DNA of 64,000 nt from Prevotella melaninogenica ATCC 25845 (GTDB lineage Bacteria; Bacteroidota; Bacteroidia; Bacteroidales; Bacteroidaceae): contig NC_014370.1 in the NCBI RefSeq assembly GCF_000144405.1, positions 439,501 through 503,500 of the forward strand, read 5' to 3'. Below are positions 1 through 10,643 of the stretch, piece after piece. Below the pieces are notes generated by a model. It saw only the letters and a program-made list of their open reading frames with translations. It did not search any database and was not told the origin of the DNA. The stretch's first letter is position 1; each line of letters starts with the position of its first letter. The translations under genes were made by a program, and so were the position numbers.

Positions 1-1
1 C

Positions 2-154
<153 letters not shown>

Positions 155-181
155 TCAAGTTATTATAATAAGGTAAAAGAA

Positions 182-2299
182 ATGGCAAATCACGATTTAC
201 ATTTGACTCGTAATATCGGTATTATGGCACACATCGATGCCGGTAAGACGACAACATCTGAACGTATTCTTTTTTATACAGGTAAGACTCACAAGATTGG
301 TGAGGTTCATGATGGTGCTGCAACCATGGACTGGATGGCACAGGAGCAGGAGCGTGGTATCACAATTACATCTGCTGCTACAACATGTAACTGGAACTAT
401 CTCGGCAAGTCTTATAAGATTAACTTGATTGATACTCCGGGACACGTTGACTTTACTGCTGAGGTAGAGCGTTCACTCCGTGTTCTCGATGGTGCAGTTG
501 CTACTTATTCTGCAGCCGATGGTGTACAGCCACAGTCTGAGACTGTTTGGCGTCAGGCTGATAAGTACAATGTTCCACGTATTGGTTATGTAAACAAGAT
601 GGACCGCTCTGGTGCTGACTTCTATGAGACAGTACAGCAGATGAAGGATATCCTTGGTGCTAATCCTATCGCTATTCAGATTCCTATCGGCGCAGAGGAG
701 AACTTCAAGGGTGTTGTAGACCTTATCAAGATGAAGGCTATCTTGTGGCATGATGAGACTATGGGTGCTCAGTATGATGTTGAGGATATCCCTGCTGATC
801 TTGCTGATGAGGCTGCTGAGTGGCGTGAGAAGTTGCTCGAGGGTGCAGCTAACTACGATGATGAGTTGATGGAGATGTACCTTGAGGGACAGGATATTCC
901 AGAGGATAAGCTGATTGCTGCAATCCGTAAGGGTTGTATCGCTATGGAGTGCTGCCCAATGCTTCTTGGTTCTTCTTATAAGAATAAGGGTGTACAGCCT
1001 CTTCTCGATTACGTTTGTGCTTTCTTGCCTTCTCCATTGGATACACCAGCTATCGTTGGTATTAATCCAGATACAGAGGAGGAAGAGGATCGTAAGCCAA
1101 GTGAGAGCGAGCCTACATCTGCTTTGGCATTTAAGATTGCTACTGACCCATTCATGGGCCGTTTGGTATTCTTCCGTGTCTACTCAGGTAAGGTTGTTGC
1201 TGGTTCTTACGTATTCAATACACGTTCTGGCAAGAAGGAGCGTATCAGCCGTCTATTCCAGATGAACTCTAATAAGGAAATTCCTATGGAGTCAATCGAT
1301 GCAGGTGATATCGGTGCTGGTGTAGGTTTCAAGGATATTCGTACTGGTGATACTCTCTGTGATGAGAATGCACCAATTATCCTCGAGTCTATTACCTTCC
1401 CTGACACTGTGATCTCTATCGCTGTTGAGCCAAAGAGCCAGGCTGACGTTGCTAAGCTTGATAACGGTCTTTCTAAGCTTGCTGAGGAGGATCCAACATT
1501 CACCGTTCGTACTGATGAGCAGAGTGGTCAGACCATTATCTCTGGTATGGGTGAGCTTCACCTCGACATTATTATCGACCGTTTGAAGCGTGAGTTCAAG
1601 GTAGAGTGTAACCAGGGTAAGCCACAGGTTAACTACAAGGAGGCTATTACTAAGGCAGCTCAGAGCCGTGAGACTTATAAGAAGCAGTCTGGTGGTCGTG
1701 GTAAGTTCGCTTGTATTGACGTAACTATCGAGCCTAAGGACGAGGATTACGAGGAGGGCGACTTGCAGTTTGTAAACGTTGTTAAGGGTGGTAACGTGCC
1801 TAAGGAGTTCATCCCTGCAGTAGAGAAGGGCTTCAAGGATTGTCTTGGCAACGGTGTACTCGGTGGCTTCCCAATGACTGGTCTTAAGGTTACTTTGACT
1901 GATGGTTCTTTCCACCCAGTTGACTCTGACCAGTTGTCATTTGAGCTCGTAGCTCACCAGGCATTCAAGGTTCTCTGTCCTAAGGCAGGTCCTGTTCTTA
2001 TGGAGCCTATCATGAAGGTAGAGGTTGTTACTCCAGAGGAGAACATGGGTGATGTTATCGGTGACTTGAACAAGCGTCGTGGTCTTGTACAGGGTATGGA
2101 TGAGGCTCGTAGCGGTGCTCGTATCGTTAAGGCTATGGTACCATTGTCAGAGATGTTCGGTTATGTAACAGCTCTTCGTACTATTACTTCTGGTCGTGCT
2201 ACTTCTTCTATGGAGTATGATCACCACTCACCAGTATCAAGCACTCTCGCTAAGGAGATTCTTGATGAGTTGAAGGGTAATTCAGACCTCGTTAAGTAA
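182..2299 (+). CDS. fusA: Translation elongation factor G
   Basis: EF-G is the cytosolic GTPase that drives ribosomal translocation. The 705-aa product has the full G domain near its N-terminus: P-loop AHIDAGKTT, switch I with [16 protein letters not shown] and NKMD. Domains II to V follow at normal length. Its place directly after rpsG and before the S10 cluster supports the housekeeping copy. Several long reverse-strand frames inside it are shadows created by biased codon use. Confidence 0.98.
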   Translation: MANHDLHLTRNIGIMAHIDAGKTTTSERILFYTGKTHKIGEVHDGAATMDWMAQEQERGITITSAATTCNWNYLGKSYKINLIDTPGHVDFTAEVERSLRVLDGAVATYSAADGVQPQSETVWRQADKYNVPRIGYVNKMDRSGADFYETVQQMKDILGANPIAIQIPIGAEENFKGVVDLIKMKAILWHDETMGAQYDVEDIPADLADEAAEWREKLLEGAANYDDELMEMYLEGQDIPEDKLIAAIRKGCIAMECCPMLLGSSYKNKGVQPLLDYVCAFLPSPLDTPAIVGINPDTEEEEDRKPSESEPTSALAFKIATDPFMGRLVFFRVYSGKVVAGSYVFNTRSGKKERISRLFQMNSNKEIPMESIDAGDIGAGVGFKDIRTGDTLCDENAPIILESITFPDTVISIAVEPKSQADVAKLDNGLSKLAEEDPTFTVRTDEQSGQTIISGMGELHLDIIIDRLKREFKVECNQGKPQVNYKEAITKAAQSRETYKKQSGGRGKFACIDVTIEPKDEDYEEGDLQFVNVVKGGNVPKEFIPAVEKGFKDCLGNGVLGGFPMTGLKVTLTDGSFHPVDSDQLSFELVAHQAFKVLCPKAGPVLMEPIMKVEVVTPEENMGDVIGDLNKRRGLVQGMDEARSGARIVKAMVPLSEMFGYVTALRTITSGRATSSMEYDHHSPVSSTLAKEILDELKGNSDLVK

Positions 2300-2306
2300 A
2301 TAATGT

Positions 2307-2354
2307 AAGGTTCTGCTCTCTCATAGCGAATGACTCTTATGAGAGAGCAACCTT
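2307..2354 (+). terminator. Hairpin between fusA and rpsJ (attenuator or terminator-like)
   Basis: The arms 2307-2325 and 2338-2354 pair almost perfectly. The core is GCTCTCTCATA against TATGAGAGAGC, extended by AAGGTT/AACCTT with a two-base bulge, around a 12-base loop. The following bases are not a clean T run, so it may be a partial terminator, a processing site or a control site for the S10 genes. It is the only strong hairpin in this 88-base gap. Confidence 0.6.
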
Positions 2355-2387
2355 TCTGTATATTCAATAATAAATAAAAAGTTAAAC

Positions 2388-2693
2388 ATGAGTCAGAAGA
2401 TTCGTATTAAGTTGAAGTCTTACGACCACCAGTTGGTTGACAAGTCAGCAGAAAAGATTGTGAAGGCTGTTAAGGCTACTGGCGCTATCGTTAGCGGTCC
2501 TATTCCATTGCCAACACACAAGCGTATTTACACTGTAAACCGCTCTACATTCGTTAACAAGAAGTCACGCGAGCAGTTCCAGCTCTCAGATTTCAAGCGT
2601 CTCATCGATATTTACAGCTCTACAGCAAAGACTGTTGACGCTTTGATGAAGCTTGAGTTGCCTTCAGGTGTAGAGGTTGAAATCAAGGTGTAG
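2388..2693 (+). CDS. rpsJ: Ribosomal protein S10
   Basis: S10 is a 30S head protein that also acts as NusE in antitermination. The 101-aa product has the family-typical start ([20 protein letters not shown]) and the central [14 protein letters not shown] loop. It is the first gene of the S10 cluster, 88 bases after fusA and 71 bases before rplC. No leader like the E. coli L4-binding leader is recognisable apart from the upstream hairpin. Confidence 0.97.
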   Translation: MSQKIRIKLKSYDHQLVDKSAEKIVKAVKATGAIVSGPIPLPTHKRIYTVNRSTFVNKKSREQFQLSDFKRLIDIYSSTAKTVDALMKLELPSGVEVEIKV

Positions 2694-2764
2694 TCATCTG
2701 TTGACAAATAAGAAACAAATTAATACAAAAAGCATTTACATTCATTTTAAAATCATTAATTGAA

Positions 2765-3379
2765 ATGCCAGGATTATTAGGAAAGAAAATCGGAATGACA
2801 TCCGTTTTCAGTGCCGACGGTAAGAATGTACCGTGCACTGTTATCGAAGCTGGTCCTTGTGTTGTAACCCAGGTTAAAACCGTAGAGAAGGATGGTTACA
2901 AGGCTGTTCAGTTAGGTTTCGGCGAGGCTAAGGAGAAGAGAACTTCTAAGCCACAGCAGGGACACTTTAAGAAAGCCGGCACAACACCAAAGAAGCACTT
3001 GGCCGAGTTCAAGTTTGACGAGGAGTATAACCTCGGTGACACTGTTACTGTTGAATTGTTCAGCAATGCTAAGTTCGTAGACGTTGTAGGTACATCTAAG
3101 GGTAAAGGTTTCCAGGGTGTTGTTAAGCGTCACGGATTCGGTGGTGTAGGTCAGTCTACTCACGGTCAGGATGACCGCGCACGTAAGCCGGGTTCTATTG
3201 GTGCTTGTTCTTACCCAGCTAAGGTCTTCAAGGGCATGCGCATGGGCGGCCAGATGGGAGGCGACAGAGTAACTACTCAGAACCTTCAGGTGTTAAAGGT
3301 TATTCCAGAGCACAATCTTATCCTTGTTAAGGGTAGTGTTGCTGGATGTAATGGTTCAACCGTAATAATTAAGAAGTAA
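2765..3379 (+). CDS. rplC: Ribosomal protein L3
   Basis: L3 is an early assembly protein of the 50S subunit near the peptidyl-transferase centre. The 204-aa product starts with [13 protein letters not shown] and contains the conserved loop [20 protein letters not shown], whose Gln is the usual methylation site in the family. The stop overlaps the rplD start in a TAATG junction, which suggests translational coupling. Confidence 0.97.
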   Translation: MPGLLGKKIGMTSVFSADGKNVPCTVIEAGPCVVTQVKTVEKDGYKAVQLGFGEAKEKRTSKPQQGHFKKAGTTPKKHLAEFKFDEEYNLGDTVTVELFSNAKFVDVVGTSKGKGFQGVVKRHGFGGVGQSTHGQDDRARKPGSIGACSYPAKVFKGMRMGGQMGGDRVTTQNLQVLKVIPEHNLILVKGSVAGCNGSTVIIKK

Positions 3380-4008
3380 TGGATATTAACGTATTAGATA
3401 TCAAAGGTCAGGAGACCGGCCGTAAGGTAACTCTTAACGAGAATATCTTCGGAATTGAGCCTAACGATCACGTCCTCTATCTTGCAGTTAAGCAGTATCT
3501 CGCTGATCAGCGTCAGGGTACAGCTAAGTCAAAGGAAAGAAGTGAGCACGCTGGTTCTACTCGTAAGTTGGGTCGTCAGAAGGGCGGCGGCGGTGCTCGT
3601 CGTGGTGATATCAATTCTCCAGTCCTCGTAGGTGGTGGTCGTGTATTCGGTCCTAAGCCACGTGATTACAGCTTCAAGCTGAATAAGAAGGTAAAGGTTC
3701 TTGCTCGTAAGTCAGCATTGGCTTATAAGGCACAGGATAATGCTATCGTTGTTGTTGAAGATTTCAATCTTGATGCTCCAAAGACTAAAGATTTTGTAAA
3801 TATTGCAAAAAATCTTAAAGTTGATAGCAAGAAAGTTCTTCTTGTTTTGCCAGAAGTAGAGAAAAACGTATATTTGTCGGCTCGTAATCTACAGAAAGCT
3901 GAGGTTATGACAGCTGCTCAGGTAAATTCATACAAAGTTTTGAATGCTGACGTAGTTGTTATCACAGAGAACTCTCTGAAGGTTATCGACGAAATCTTAA
4001 CCAAGTAA
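3379..4008 (+). CDS. rplD: Ribosomal protein L4
   Basis: L4 lines the nascent-peptide exit tunnel. The 209-aa product has the tunnel loop region with [19 protein letters not shown] and [17 protein letters not shown]. It overlaps rplC by one base (TAATG). In E. coli L4 represses its own operon; whether that happens here cannot be seen from the sequence. Confidence 0.97.
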   Translation: MDINVLDIKGQETGRKVTLNENIFGIEPNDHVLYLAVKQYLADQRQGTAKSKERSEHAGSTRKLGRQKGGGGARRGDINSPVLVGGGRVFGPKPRDYSFKLNKKVKVLARKSALAYKAQDNAIVVVEDFNLDAPKTKDFVNIAKNLKVDSKKVLLVLPEVEKNVYLSARNLQKAEVMTAAQVNSYKVLNADVVVITENSLKVIDEILTK

Positions 4009-4030
4009 TTATTAGGAGACAAGAAGAATT

Positions 4031-4375
4031 ATGGGATTTATCATTAAACCAGTGGTCACTGAGAAGATGACCAAGTTGACTGACAAGTCTTCTGAGGATA
4101 AGGTTGTAAAGCACAAGGGTGAGAAGAGAACTATTTTGGCTCAGCCAAAGTATGGTTTCATCGTTAAGCCAGAGGCCAACAAGCTTGAGATTAAGAAAGA
4201 AGTTGAGGCTTTGTACAACGTTACAGTAGTAGATGTGAATACGATTCGTTACGCAGGTAAGCGTCAGGCACGTTATACTAAGGCGGGTCTCGTTAAGGGA
4301 CAGAAGAACGCATTCAAGAAGGCTATCGTCACTTTGAAGAATGGCGATTCAATCGATTTTTACAGCAATATTTAA
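4031..4375 (+). CDS. rplW: Ribosomal protein L23
   Basis: L23 sits at the tunnel exit and docks trigger factor and SRP. The 114-aa product starts with the family motif IIKPVVTEKMT. About 20 extra charged residues (about positions 17-38) then precede the usual core (YGFIVKPEANKLEIKKEVE). A purine-rich AGGAG lies 12-16 bases before the ATG, unusual in a group that seldom uses Shine-Dalgarno sites. Confidence 0.96.
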   Translation: MGFIIKPVVTEKMTKLTDKSSEDKVVKHKGEKRTILAQPKYGFIVKPEANKLEIKKEVEALYNVTVVDVNTIRYAGKRQARYTKAGLVKGQKNAFKKAIVTLKNGDSIDFYSNI

Positions 4376-4382
4376 ATAAAAA

Positions 4383-5210
4383 ATGGCAGTACGTAAATTA
4401 AACCCGGTTACTCCGGGACAAAGACACAAGGTTATTGGCACGTTCGAGGATATTACTGCATCCGTGCCAGAGAAGTCTCTCGTTTACGGTAAACGTTCTA
4501 CCGGTGGTCGAAACAACACCGGTAAGATGACTGTTCGCTACATGGGCGGTGGTCACAAGAAGAAGTATCGTCTTATCGACTTCAAGCGAGAGAAAGATGG
4601 TGTTCCAGCTGTAGTGAAGACAATCGAGTATGATCCTAACAGATCAGCTCGCATTGCGCTGTTATACTATGCTGATGGTGAAAAACGTTACATTATTGCT
4701 CCTAACGGACTGCAGGTTGGTGCAACACTGATGTCTGGTGCTGAGGCAGCACCTGAGGTTGGTAACGCACTTCCTTTGGCTAACATTCCTGTTGGTACTG
4801 TAATTCATAACATTGAGTTACGTCCAGGTCAGGGTGCATTGCTCGTTCGTTCGGCTGGTAACTTTGCTCAGCTTACTTCTCGTGAAGGCAGTTATTGTGT
4901 TATTAAGCTCCCTTCTGGTGAAACACGCCAGATTTTGTCAGCTTGTAAGGCAACTGTAGGTAGTGTAGGTAACTCTGACCACGCTCTTGAGCAGTCTGGT
5001 AAGGCTGGTCGTTCTCGCTGGTTGGGACGTCGTCCTCACAACCGTGGTGTTGTTATGAACCCTGTTGATCACCCAATGGGTGGTGGTGAAGGTCGCCAGT
5101 CTGGTGGTCACCCACGTTCACGTAAGGGCTTGTACGCTAAGGGTCTTAAGACTCGTGCACCTAAGAAGCTTTCAAACAAGTACATTATTGAGAGAGCTAA
5201 CAAGAAGTAA
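4383..5210 (+). CDS. rplB: Ribosomal protein L2
   Basis: L2 helps subunit association and peptidyl-transferase function. The 275-aa product carries the typical N-terminal part ([13 protein letters not shown]), the central [17 protein letters not shown] segment and the conserved C-terminal [13 protein letters not shown] loop with the histidine linked to catalysis in this family. It lies 7 bases after rplW. Confidence 0.98.
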   Translation: MAVRKLNPVTPGQRHKVIGTFEDITASVPEKSLVYGKRSTGGRNNTGKMTVRYMGGGHKKKYRLIDFKREKDGVPAVVKTIEYDPNRSARIALLYYADGEKRYIIAPNGLQVGATLMSGAEAAPEVGNALPLANIPVGTVIHNIELRPGQGALLVRSAGNFAQLTSREGSYCVIKLPSGETRQILSACKATVGSVGNSDHALEQSGKAGRSRWLGRRPHNRGVVMNPVDHPMGGGEGRQSGGHPRSRKGLYAKGLKTRAPKKLSNKYIIERANKK

Positions 5211-5232
5211 TCAAAGTAATTAAGAGTAAATT

Positions 5233-5502
5233 ATGAGTCGTTCATTAAAAAAAGGTCCATACATCAACGTATCACTCGAGAAGAAGATTCTTGCTATGAA
5301 TGAGAGTGGTAAGCAGAATGTAGTTAAGACATGGGCTAGAGCATCAATGATTTCCCCTGATTTTGTGGGTCACACTGTTGCAGTTCATAACGGAAATAAA
5401 TTTATCCCTGTTTACATTACTGAGAATATGGTAGGTCACAAGCTCGGAGAGTTCAGCCCTACACGCCGTTTCGGTGGTCACTCTGGTAATAATAAGAGGT
5501 AA
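5233..5502 (+). CDS. rpsS: Ribosomal protein S19
   Basis: S19 is a 30S head protein that contacts S13 and the 23S bridge. The 89-aa product has the signature SRSLKKGPY at the start and [19 protein letters not shown] near the end. Length is normal. It is the 22-base neighbour of rplB in standard S10-cluster order. Confidence 0.97.
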   Translation: MSRSLKKGPYINVSLEKKILAMNESGKQNVVKTWARASMISPDFVGHTVAVHNGNKFIPVYITENMVGHKLGEFSPTRRFGGHSGNNKR

Positions 5503-5538
5503 GCAGGTCATAATCCATTTAGAAAATAGAAAAATATA

Positions 5539-5952
5539 ATGGGAGCAAGAAAACATATAAAGGCTGAAGCTCGTAAAGAAGCTTTGAGAAGCCAGTATTT
5601 TGCAAAGCTCAAGGACTGTCCTTCTTCTCCACGTAAGATGCGCTATGTTGTAGACATGGTTCGTGGTATGGAGGTCAATCGTGCCCTTGGCGTGCTGAGA
5701 TTCTCCAAGAAGGCTGCTGCTCAGAACGTTGAGAAACTTCTGCGTTCAGCTATCAACAACTGGGAGACAAAGAATGACCGCAAGGCTGAAGACGGTGAAC
5801 TTTATATCTCTAAGATCTTCGTTGATGAAGGCGTTACAATGAAGCGCATGCGTCCTGCACCACAGGGCCGTGGCTACAGAATCCGCAAACGTTCTAACCA
5901 CGTCACTCTTTTCGTTGATTCAAAGAATGACGCTAATAATGATGATAAATAA
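5539..5952 (+). CDS. rplV: Ribosomal protein L22
   Basis: L22 has a long hairpin lining the exit tunnel. The 137-aa product shows the core features [20 protein letters not shown] and a hairpin stretch ([19 protein letters not shown]). A short acidic, Asn/Asp-rich tail follows (KNDANNDDK). It is followed after 8 bases by rpsC. Confidence 0.97.
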   Translation: MGARKHIKAEARKEALRSQYFAKLKDCPSSPRKMRYVVDMVRGMEVNRALGVLRFSKKAAAQNVEKLLRSAINNWETKNDRKAEDGELYISKIFVDEGVTMKRMRPAPQGRGYRIRKRSNHVTLFVDSKNDANNDDK

Positions 5953-5960
5953 ATAGTAGA

Positions 5961-6689
5961 ATGGGACAGAAAGTTAATCCAATTAGCAACCGTCTTGGTA
6001 TCATCCGCGGTTGGGAGTCAAATTGGTTCGGTGGCAAGAATTTCGGGGATAATCTCGTAGAGGATCGCAAGATTCGTACTTACCTGAACAAGCGTTTGGA
6101 AAAAGCAAGCGTTTCCCGTATTGTCATTGAGCGCACATTGAAGCTCGTCACCATTACTATTTGCACCGCTCGTCCGGGTATCGTTATCGGTAAAGGTGGT
6201 CAGGATGTTGATAAGCTTAAAGAAGAGTTGAAGAACCTTTTCAAGAAGGAGATTCAGATTAATATCTTCGAGGTTAAGAAACCTGAACTTGATGCAAACA
6301 TCGTTGGTAACAATATCGCTCGCCAGGTAGAGGGTAAGATTGCTTACCGTCGTGCTATCAAGATGGCAGTCGCTAACACTATGCGTGCTGGTGCTGAGGG
6401 TATCAAAGTTCAAATTACAGGTCGTCTGAACGGTGCCGAAATGGCTCGTAAGGAAATGTTTAAGGAGGGTCGTACTCCTCTGCATACATTCCGTGCAGAC
6501 ATCGATTATTGTCAGACAGAAGCCCTTACAAAGGTTGGTCTGCTGGGTATTAAGGTATGGATTTGCCGTGGTGAAGTTTACAACAAGGTAGATCTTACTC
6601 CTAACTTTACTCAGGAGAAGAGCAATGGCCGTTCTAATAATGGTGGCCGTTCTGGAAGAGGTAATCGTAGAAGAAACAATAACCGTTAA
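5961..6689 (+). CDS. rpsC: Ribosomal protein S3, with Arg/Gly/Asn-rich tail
   Basis: S3 forms part of the mRNA entry site. The 242-aa product begins [13 protein letters not shown] and contains the KH domain with the GxxG-type loop in [17 protein letters not shown]. The last 25 or so residues are a low-complexity tail of Asn, Gly and Arg ([18 protein letters not shown]) beyond the normal S3 core. Such tails occur in Bacteroidetes S3; their role is not known to me. Confidence 0.97.
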   Translation: MGQKVNPISNRLGIIRGWESNWFGGKNFGDNLVEDRKIRTYLNKRLEKASVSRIVIERTLKLVTITICTARPGIVIGKGGQDVDKLKEELKNLFKKEIQINIFEVKKPELDANIVGNNIARQVEGKIAYRRAIKMAVANTMRAGAEGIKVQITGRLNGAEMARKEMFKEGRTPLHTFRADIDYCQTEALTKVGLLGIKVWICRGEVYNKVDLTPNFTQEKSNGRSNNGGRSGRGNRRRNNNR

Positions 6690-6703
6690 AAGAAGAAGCT
6701 ATC

Positions 6704-7132
6704 ATGTTACAGCCAAAAAGAGTAAAATATAGAAGACCTCAAGACGGACGTGGCAATAAAGGCAACGCCCACAGAGGTACACAGCTGGCTTTCGGCTCAT
6801 TCGGCATCAAGACACTTGAGGCTAAGTGGATCGACAGCCGTCAGATTGAGGCCGCTCGTATAGCAGTAAACCGCTATATGAACCGTCAGGGCCAGGTCTG
6901 GATTCGCATCTTCCCTGATAAGCCAATCACTCGTAAGCCTGCCGATGTTCGTATGGGTAAGGGTAAGGGTGATCCAGCAGGATGGGTTGCACCAGTTACT
7001 CCAGGTCGTGTTCTCTTTGAAGTAGAGGGCGTAAGCTTTGATATTGCAAAGGAGGCTCTTCGCCTCGCTGCACAGAAGCTGCCTGTTAAGACAAAGTTTA
7101 TTGTTAGACGTGATTTCGATAAAAACGCTTAA
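6704..7132 (+). CDS. rplP: Ribosomal protein L16
   Basis: L16 organises the A-site region of the 50S subunit. The 142-aa product has the family start ([16 protein letters not shown]), the [15 protein letters not shown] segment and the [16 protein letters not shown] loop. It lies between rpsC and rpmC with short spacers. Confidence 0.97.
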   Translation: MLQPKRVKYRRPQDGRGNKGNAHRGTQLAFGSFGIKTLEAKWIDSRQIEAARIAVNRYMNRQGQVWIRIFPDKPITRKPADVRMGKGKGDPAGWVAPVTPGRVLFEVEGVSFDIAKEALRLAAQKLPVKTKFIVRRDFDKNA

Positions 7133-7137
7133 GAAAG

Positions 7138-7332
7138 ATGAAGATTAAAGAAGTAAAAGAACTCGAAACCAAGGATTTGGTTGAGAAAATTGAGAACGCT
7201 GAGACAGCTCTCGCAAAGATGAAGCTGAATCATCAGATTACTCCGCTTGAGAATCCATCTCAGATTAAGGCCGCTCGTCGTGATATAGCACGTATGAAAA
7301 CAGAACTTTCTCAGAGAGAACTTAATAAATAA
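7138..7332 (+). CDS. rpmC: Ribosomal protein L29
   Basis: L29 is a small two-helix protein at the tunnel exit next to L23. The 64-aa product has the usual helical pattern with the conserved [19 protein letters not shown] segment near the end. It starts 5 bases after the rplP stop and ends 2 bases before rpsQ. Confidence 0.95.
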   Translation: MKIKEVKELETKDLVEKIENAETALAKMKLNHQITPLENPSQIKAARRDIARMKTELSQRELNK

Positions 7333-7334
7333 CA

Positions 7335-7601
7335 ATGGTCCAGATGGAAACAAGAAATTTAAGAAAAGTAAGACAGGGTGTCGTTATCAGCAACAAAATG
7401 GATAAAACCATCGTTATTGCAGCTAAGTTCAAGGAGAAGCACCCTATTTATGGTAAGTTTGTCCAGAAGACAAAGAAGTACCATGCTCATGACGAGAAGA
7501 ATGAGGCTAATGTAGGTGATACAGTGCTCATTATGGAGACTCGTCCTCTTTCTAAGACAAAGAGATGGAGATTAGTTCAAATTGTAGAAAAAGCTAAGTA
7601 A
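7335..7601 (+). CDS. rpsQ: Ribosomal protein S17
   Basis: S17 is an OB-fold primary binder of 16S rRNA. The product has [16 protein letters not shown] and the [22 protein letters not shown] region typical of S17. Two in-frame starts exist. The first ATG gives 88 aa; the ATG at 7344 gives 85 aa beginning METRNLRK, which fits relatives better. The longer frame is listed because neither start has a clear ribosome-binding site. Confidence 0.95.
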   Translation: MVQMETRNLRKVRQGVVISNKMDKTIVIAAKFKEKHPIYGKFVQKTKKYHAHDEKNEANVGDTVLIMETRPLSKTKRWRLVQIVEKAK

Positions 7602-7603
7602 TT

Positions 7604-7969
7604 ATGATACAGACAGAATCAAAACTTACAGTATGTGATAACAGCGGTGCTCGTGAAGCTAAGTGCATTCGTGTACTCGGTGGTACTCGCCGTCGTTACG
7701 CAAGTGTTGGTGACGTTATCGTAGTTGCTGTACAGAACGTCATCCCATCAAGTGAATTGAAAAAGGGTGCAGTATCAAAGGCTTTGATCGTTCGCACAAA
7801 GAAGGAAATTCGTCGTGCTGATGGTTCATACATCCGCTTCGATGATAATGCATGTGTATTGCTGAACAATGCTGGCGAAATTCGTGGTAGCCGTATCTTC
7901 GGCCCTGTTGCTCGTGAGTTGCGTGCAGTGAACATGAAGGTCGTTTCTTTGGCACCTGAGGTTCTTTAA
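7604..7969 (+). CDS. rplN: Ribosomal protein L14
   Basis: L14 is a universally conserved 50S protein at the subunit interface. The 121-aa product starts [16 protein letters not shown] and ends with the typical [21 protein letters not shown] end (here [11 protein letters not shown]). The length is exactly that of the family. It lies 2 bases after rpsQ. Confidence 0.97.
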   Translation: MIQTESKLTVCDNSGAREAKCIRVLGGTRRRYASVGDVIVVAVQNVIPSSELKKGAVSKALIVRTKKEIRRADGSYIRFDDNACVLLNNAGEIRGSRIFGPVARELRAVNMKVVSLAPEVL

Positions 7970-7989
7970 TTATTAAATAGAATAATAAA

Positions 7990-8307
7990 ATGGCAAAATT
8001 CCATATAAAGAAAGACGATCAGGTCATTGTTCTTGCCGGTGCGGACAAGGGCAAGACTGGAAAGGTGCTTAAGGTCATCGCAGACAAGGAGCGTGCTATC
8101 GTTGAGGGCGTGAATATGGTCTCTAAGAGCACAAAACCTTCTGCTGCTAACCCTCAGGGTGGTATCGTTAAGCAGGAGGCTGCAATTCATATCTCAAATT
8201 TAAGTCTCATCGATCCGAAGAGCGGTAAGGCTACACGTATCAAGATTGAGCGTGAAGGCAAGACTGTTAAGCGTATCGCTAAAAAGTCAGGGGAGGAAAT
8301 TAAGTAA
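7990..8307 (+). CDS. rplX: Ribosomal protein L24
   Basis: L24 is an assembly initiator of the large subunit. The 105-aa product has the KOW motif ([20 protein letters not shown]) and the downstream [14 protein letters not shown] segment. Its stop overlaps the rplE start as TAATG, so the two are probably coupled in translation. Confidence 0.97.
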   Translation: MAKFHIKKDDQVIVLAGADKGKTGKVLKVIADKERAIVEGVNMVSKSTKPSAANPQGGIVKQEAAIHISNLSLIDPKSGKATRIKIEREGKTVKRIAKKSGEEIK

Positions 8308-8861
8308 TGAATACAGCTCAGTTAAAGAAACAGTATAAGGAGCAGATTGCTCCTGCTTTGCAGAAGCAGTTTAACTATTCTTCAGCTATGCAGGTGCCTG
8401 TTTTGAAGAAGATTGTTATCAATCAGGGTCTTGGTGATGCAACTCAGGATAAGAAGCTTATCGAGGTTGCAGTGAACGAGATTTCTTCTATCACAGGTCA
8501 GAAGGCTGTTGCAACATATTCTAAAAAGGATATTGCAAACTTCAAGTTGCGTAAGAAGATGCCTATTGGCGTTATGGTAACTCTGCGTCGTGAGCGTATG
8601 TATGAGTTCCTCGAGAAACTCGTTCGCGTATCTTTGCCACGTATCCGTGACTTCAAGGGTATCGAGAGCAAGTTCGATGGTCGTGGAAATTATACTCTCG
8701 GTATCACCGAGCAGATTATTTTCCCAGAGATTAATATCGATCAGGTTGACCGCATCCAGGGTATGAACATTACCTTCGTTACATCAGCTAAGACTGATGA
8801 AGAGGGTTATGCTTTGCTGAAGGGCTTCGGACTTCCATTCAAGAATGCTAAAAACGATTAA
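8307..8861 (+). CDS. rplE: Ribosomal protein L5
   Basis: L5 binds 5S rRNA and the central protuberance. The 184-aa product has the family motifs [30 protein letters not shown] and [12 protein letters not shown]. It overlaps rplX by one base and precedes rpsN by 5 bases. Confidence 0.97.
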   Translation: MNTAQLKKQYKEQIAPALQKQFNYSSAMQVPVLKKIVINQGLGDATQDKKLIEVAVNEISSITGQKAVATYSKKDIANFKLRKKMPIGVMVTLRRERMYEFLEKLVRVSLPRIRDFKGIESKFDGRGNYTLGITEQIIFPEINIDQVDRIQGMNITFVTSAKTDEEGYALLKGFGLPFKNAKND

Positions 8862-8866
8862 TTGAT

Positions 8867-9169
8867 ATGGCAAAAGAATCAATGAAAGCTCGCGAGGTAA
8901 AGCGTGCAAAGCTTGTTGCTCGCTATGCTGAGAAACGCGCTGCTCTGAAGAAGATTATCGCTACTTCAAATGATCCTGAAGAGGCTTATGAGGCTGCTCG
9001 CAAGTTGCAGTCTATTCCTAAGAATGCTAATCCAATCCGTTTGCACAATCGTTGCAAGATAACAGGACGTCCAAAGGGTTACATTCGTCAGTTCGGTCTC
9101 TCTCGTATTCAGTTCCGTGAGATGGCATCTCAGGGACTCATTCCAGGAGTTAAGAAGGCAAGCTGGTAA
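8867..9169 (+). CDS. rpsN: Ribosomal protein S14, zinc-free form
   Basis: S14 is a 30S head assembly protein. The 100-aa product ends with the family signature [20 protein letters not shown]. It lacks the CxxC...CxxC zinc ribbon of short S14 forms and has the longer zinc-independent architecture. A 125-base gap with a promoter-like site follows. Confidence 0.96.
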   Translation: MAKESMKAREVKRAKLVARYAEKRAALKKIIATSNDPEEAYEAARKLQSIPKNANPIRLHNRCKITGRPKGYIRQFGLSRIQFREMASQGLIPGVKKASW

Positions 9170-9183
9170 GCAAATATATCGAC

Positions 9184-9235
9184 GCGGATAGTGAATTGTG
9201 AAATTTATTTTGTATCTTTGCAGTTCATTATCCGC
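9184..9235. repeat. 12-bp inverted repeat enclosing the rpsH promoter-like site
   Basis: GCGGATAGTGAA (9184-9195) and TTCATTATCCGC (9224-9235) are reverse complements with one mismatch, separated by 28 bases. The candidate -7 box TATCTTTG lies between the arms. It could be a DNA operator or, in read-through RNA, a hairpin that attenuates transcription; T-rich bases follow at about 9244-9251. Confidence 0.6.
9213..9220 (+). promoter_or_regulatory. Candidate internal promoter before rpsH (-7 box TATCTTTG)
   Basis: TATCTTTG matches the Bacteroidetes -7 consensus TAnnTTTG. No good TTG is found 19-21 bases upstream, so the -33 box is weak. It lies in the only sizeable gap of the spc cluster and would start transcription about 65-70 bases before rpsH. 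A small TCGGG/CCCGA hairpin at 9259-9273 would lie in the resulting leader. Confidence 0.5.
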
Positions 9236-9294
9236 TTTCAAGCGATTTTTTAATATTGTCGGGGTAGTCCCGATTAATTAAACTTTATATTTTT

Positions 9295-9690
9295 ATGACA
9301 GATCCAATAGCAGATTATCTGACAAGACTCAGAAACGCAATCATGGCTCATCACCGTGTTGTTGAGGTTCCTGCGTCTAACTTGAAGAAGTCTATTACTA
9401 AGATTCTCTTCGAGAAGGGTTACATCTTGAACTATAAGTTCATTGAGGATGGTCCCCAAGGTTCAATCAAGGTCGCACTTAAGTACGATCCTGTAACAAA
9501 GCAGAGCGCTATCAATAAGTTGAAGCGTGTTTCTACCCCAGGTCTTCGCCAGTATACTGGTTACAAAGACATGCCGAGAGTAATTAACGGACTTGGAATT
9601 GCTATCCTTTCCACGTCTAAAGGTGTAATGACAGACAAGGAAGCTGCTGCAGAGAAGATCGGTGGTGAGGTTCTTTGCTATGTTTATTAA
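9295..9690 (+). CDS. rpsH: Ribosomal protein S8
   Basis: S8 is a primary 16S binder and, in E. coli, the repressor of the spc operon. The 131-aa product starts TDPIADYLTRLRNA and has STPGLRQYTGYKDMPRVING and GLGIAILSTSKGVMTDKEA. The 125-base upstream gap holds a promoter-like box, a palindrome and a small hairpin, which may be where this half of the cluster is controlled. Confidence 0.97.
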   Translation: MTDPIADYLTRLRNAIMAHHRVVEVPASNLKKSITKILFEKGYILNYKFIEDGPQGSIKVALKYDPVTKQSAINKLKRVSTPGLRQYTGYKDMPRVINGLGIAILSTSKGVMTDKEAAAEKIGGEVLCYVY

Positions 9691-9704
9691 TTGGAGGATT
9701 GAAT

Positions 9705-10271
9705 ATGTCAAGAATAGGAAAATTACCAATTAGTGTTCCAGCTGGCGTTACAGTTGCTCTTAACAATGGTGTTGTTACAGTAAAGGGTCCTAAGGGTGAA
9801 CTTTCTCAGAAGGTAGATTCTTCTATTAAGACTATCATCGAGGACGGTCAGGTAACATTCGAAATTGATGAGAATAGCCCAGTAAACTACAAGCAGAAGC
9901 AGGCTTTCCACGGTCTTTATCGTTCACTTGTTAACAATATGGTTGTTGGTGTAAGTGAGGGTTACAAAAAGACATTGGAACTTGTTGGTGTAGGTTATCG
10001 TGTTTCTAACCAGGGTAACTTGGTAGAGTTCTCTCTTGGTTATACTCACCCAATCTTTATTCAGCTTCCTTCAGAAGTTAAGGTTGAGACAAAGAGCGAG
10101 CGTAACCAGAATCCAATCATCACTCTTGAATCAGCTGACAAGCAGCTGCTTGGTCTCATCTGTGCAAAGATTCGTTCTTTCCGTAAGCCTGAGCCTTACA
10201 AGGGTAAGGGTGTCCTGTTCCAGGGTGAGGTTATTCGCAGAAAGTCTGGTAAGACAGCTGCAGCTAAGTAA
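9705..10271 (+). CDS. rplF: Ribosomal protein L6
   Basis: L6 is a 50S protein near the sarcin-ricin loop and factor-binding site. The frame is open from 9675. The ATG at 9705 is chosen because it gives the family start MSRIGKLPISVPAGV and is preceded by GGAGG at 9693-9697. The 188-aa product ends with the usual IRSFRKPEPYKGKGVLFQGE and RRKSGKTAAAK parts. Confidence 0.96.
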   Translation: MSRIGKLPISVPAGVTVALNNGVVTVKGPKGELSQKVDSSIKTIIEDGQVTFEIDENSPVNYKQKQAFHGLYRSLVNNMVVGVSEGYKKTLELVGVGYRVSNQGNLVEFSLGYTHPIFIQLPSEVKVETKSERNQNPIITLESADKQLLGLICAKIRSFRKPEPYKGKGVLFQGEVIRRKSGKTAAAK

Positions 10272-10292
10272 CTTTAATACATCATTACGATT

Positions 10293-10637
10293 ATGACAAC
10301 AAAGAAAGAACAAAGAAGAATTAAGATAAAGTTCCGCATTCGTAAGAGTGTGAACGGTACTGCTGAGCGCCCACGTTTGAGCGTTTTCCGCAGTAATAAG
10401 CAGATTTATGCACAGGTTATTAACGATCTGACAGGAACAACACTCGCTTCTGCTTCTTCACTTGGCCTTGATAAGATGGCTAAGATTGAACAGGCTAAGA
10501 AGGTTGGTGCACTCGTTGCTGAGCATGCTAAGGCTGCTGGCGTAGAGCAGGTTGTTTTTGACCGTAACGGTTATCTCTATCACGGACGTGTACAGGCTTT
10601 GGCTGATGCTGCACGTGAGGGAGGACTTAAATTCTAA
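10293..10637 (+). CDS. rplR: Ribosomal protein L18
   Basis: L18 binds 5S rRNA together with L5. The 114-aa product has [20 protein letters not shown] and the C-terminal [20 protein letters not shown] segment. It lies 21 bases after rplF and 6 before rpsE. Confidence 0.97.
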   Translation: MTTKKEQRRIKIKFRIRKSVNGTAERPRLSVFRSNKQIYAQVINDLTGTTLASASSLGLDKMAKIEQAKKVGALVAEHAKAAGVEQVVFDRNGYLYHGRVQALADAAREGGLKF

Positions 10638-10643
10638 ACGATT

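Noticed and set aside
1292..1915. Long reverse-strand open frame (207 codons) inside fusA, and similar frames inside other ribosomal genes
   Set aside because: They lie opposite highly expressed genes with biased codons, have low-complexity translations and no ribosome-binding site or similarity.
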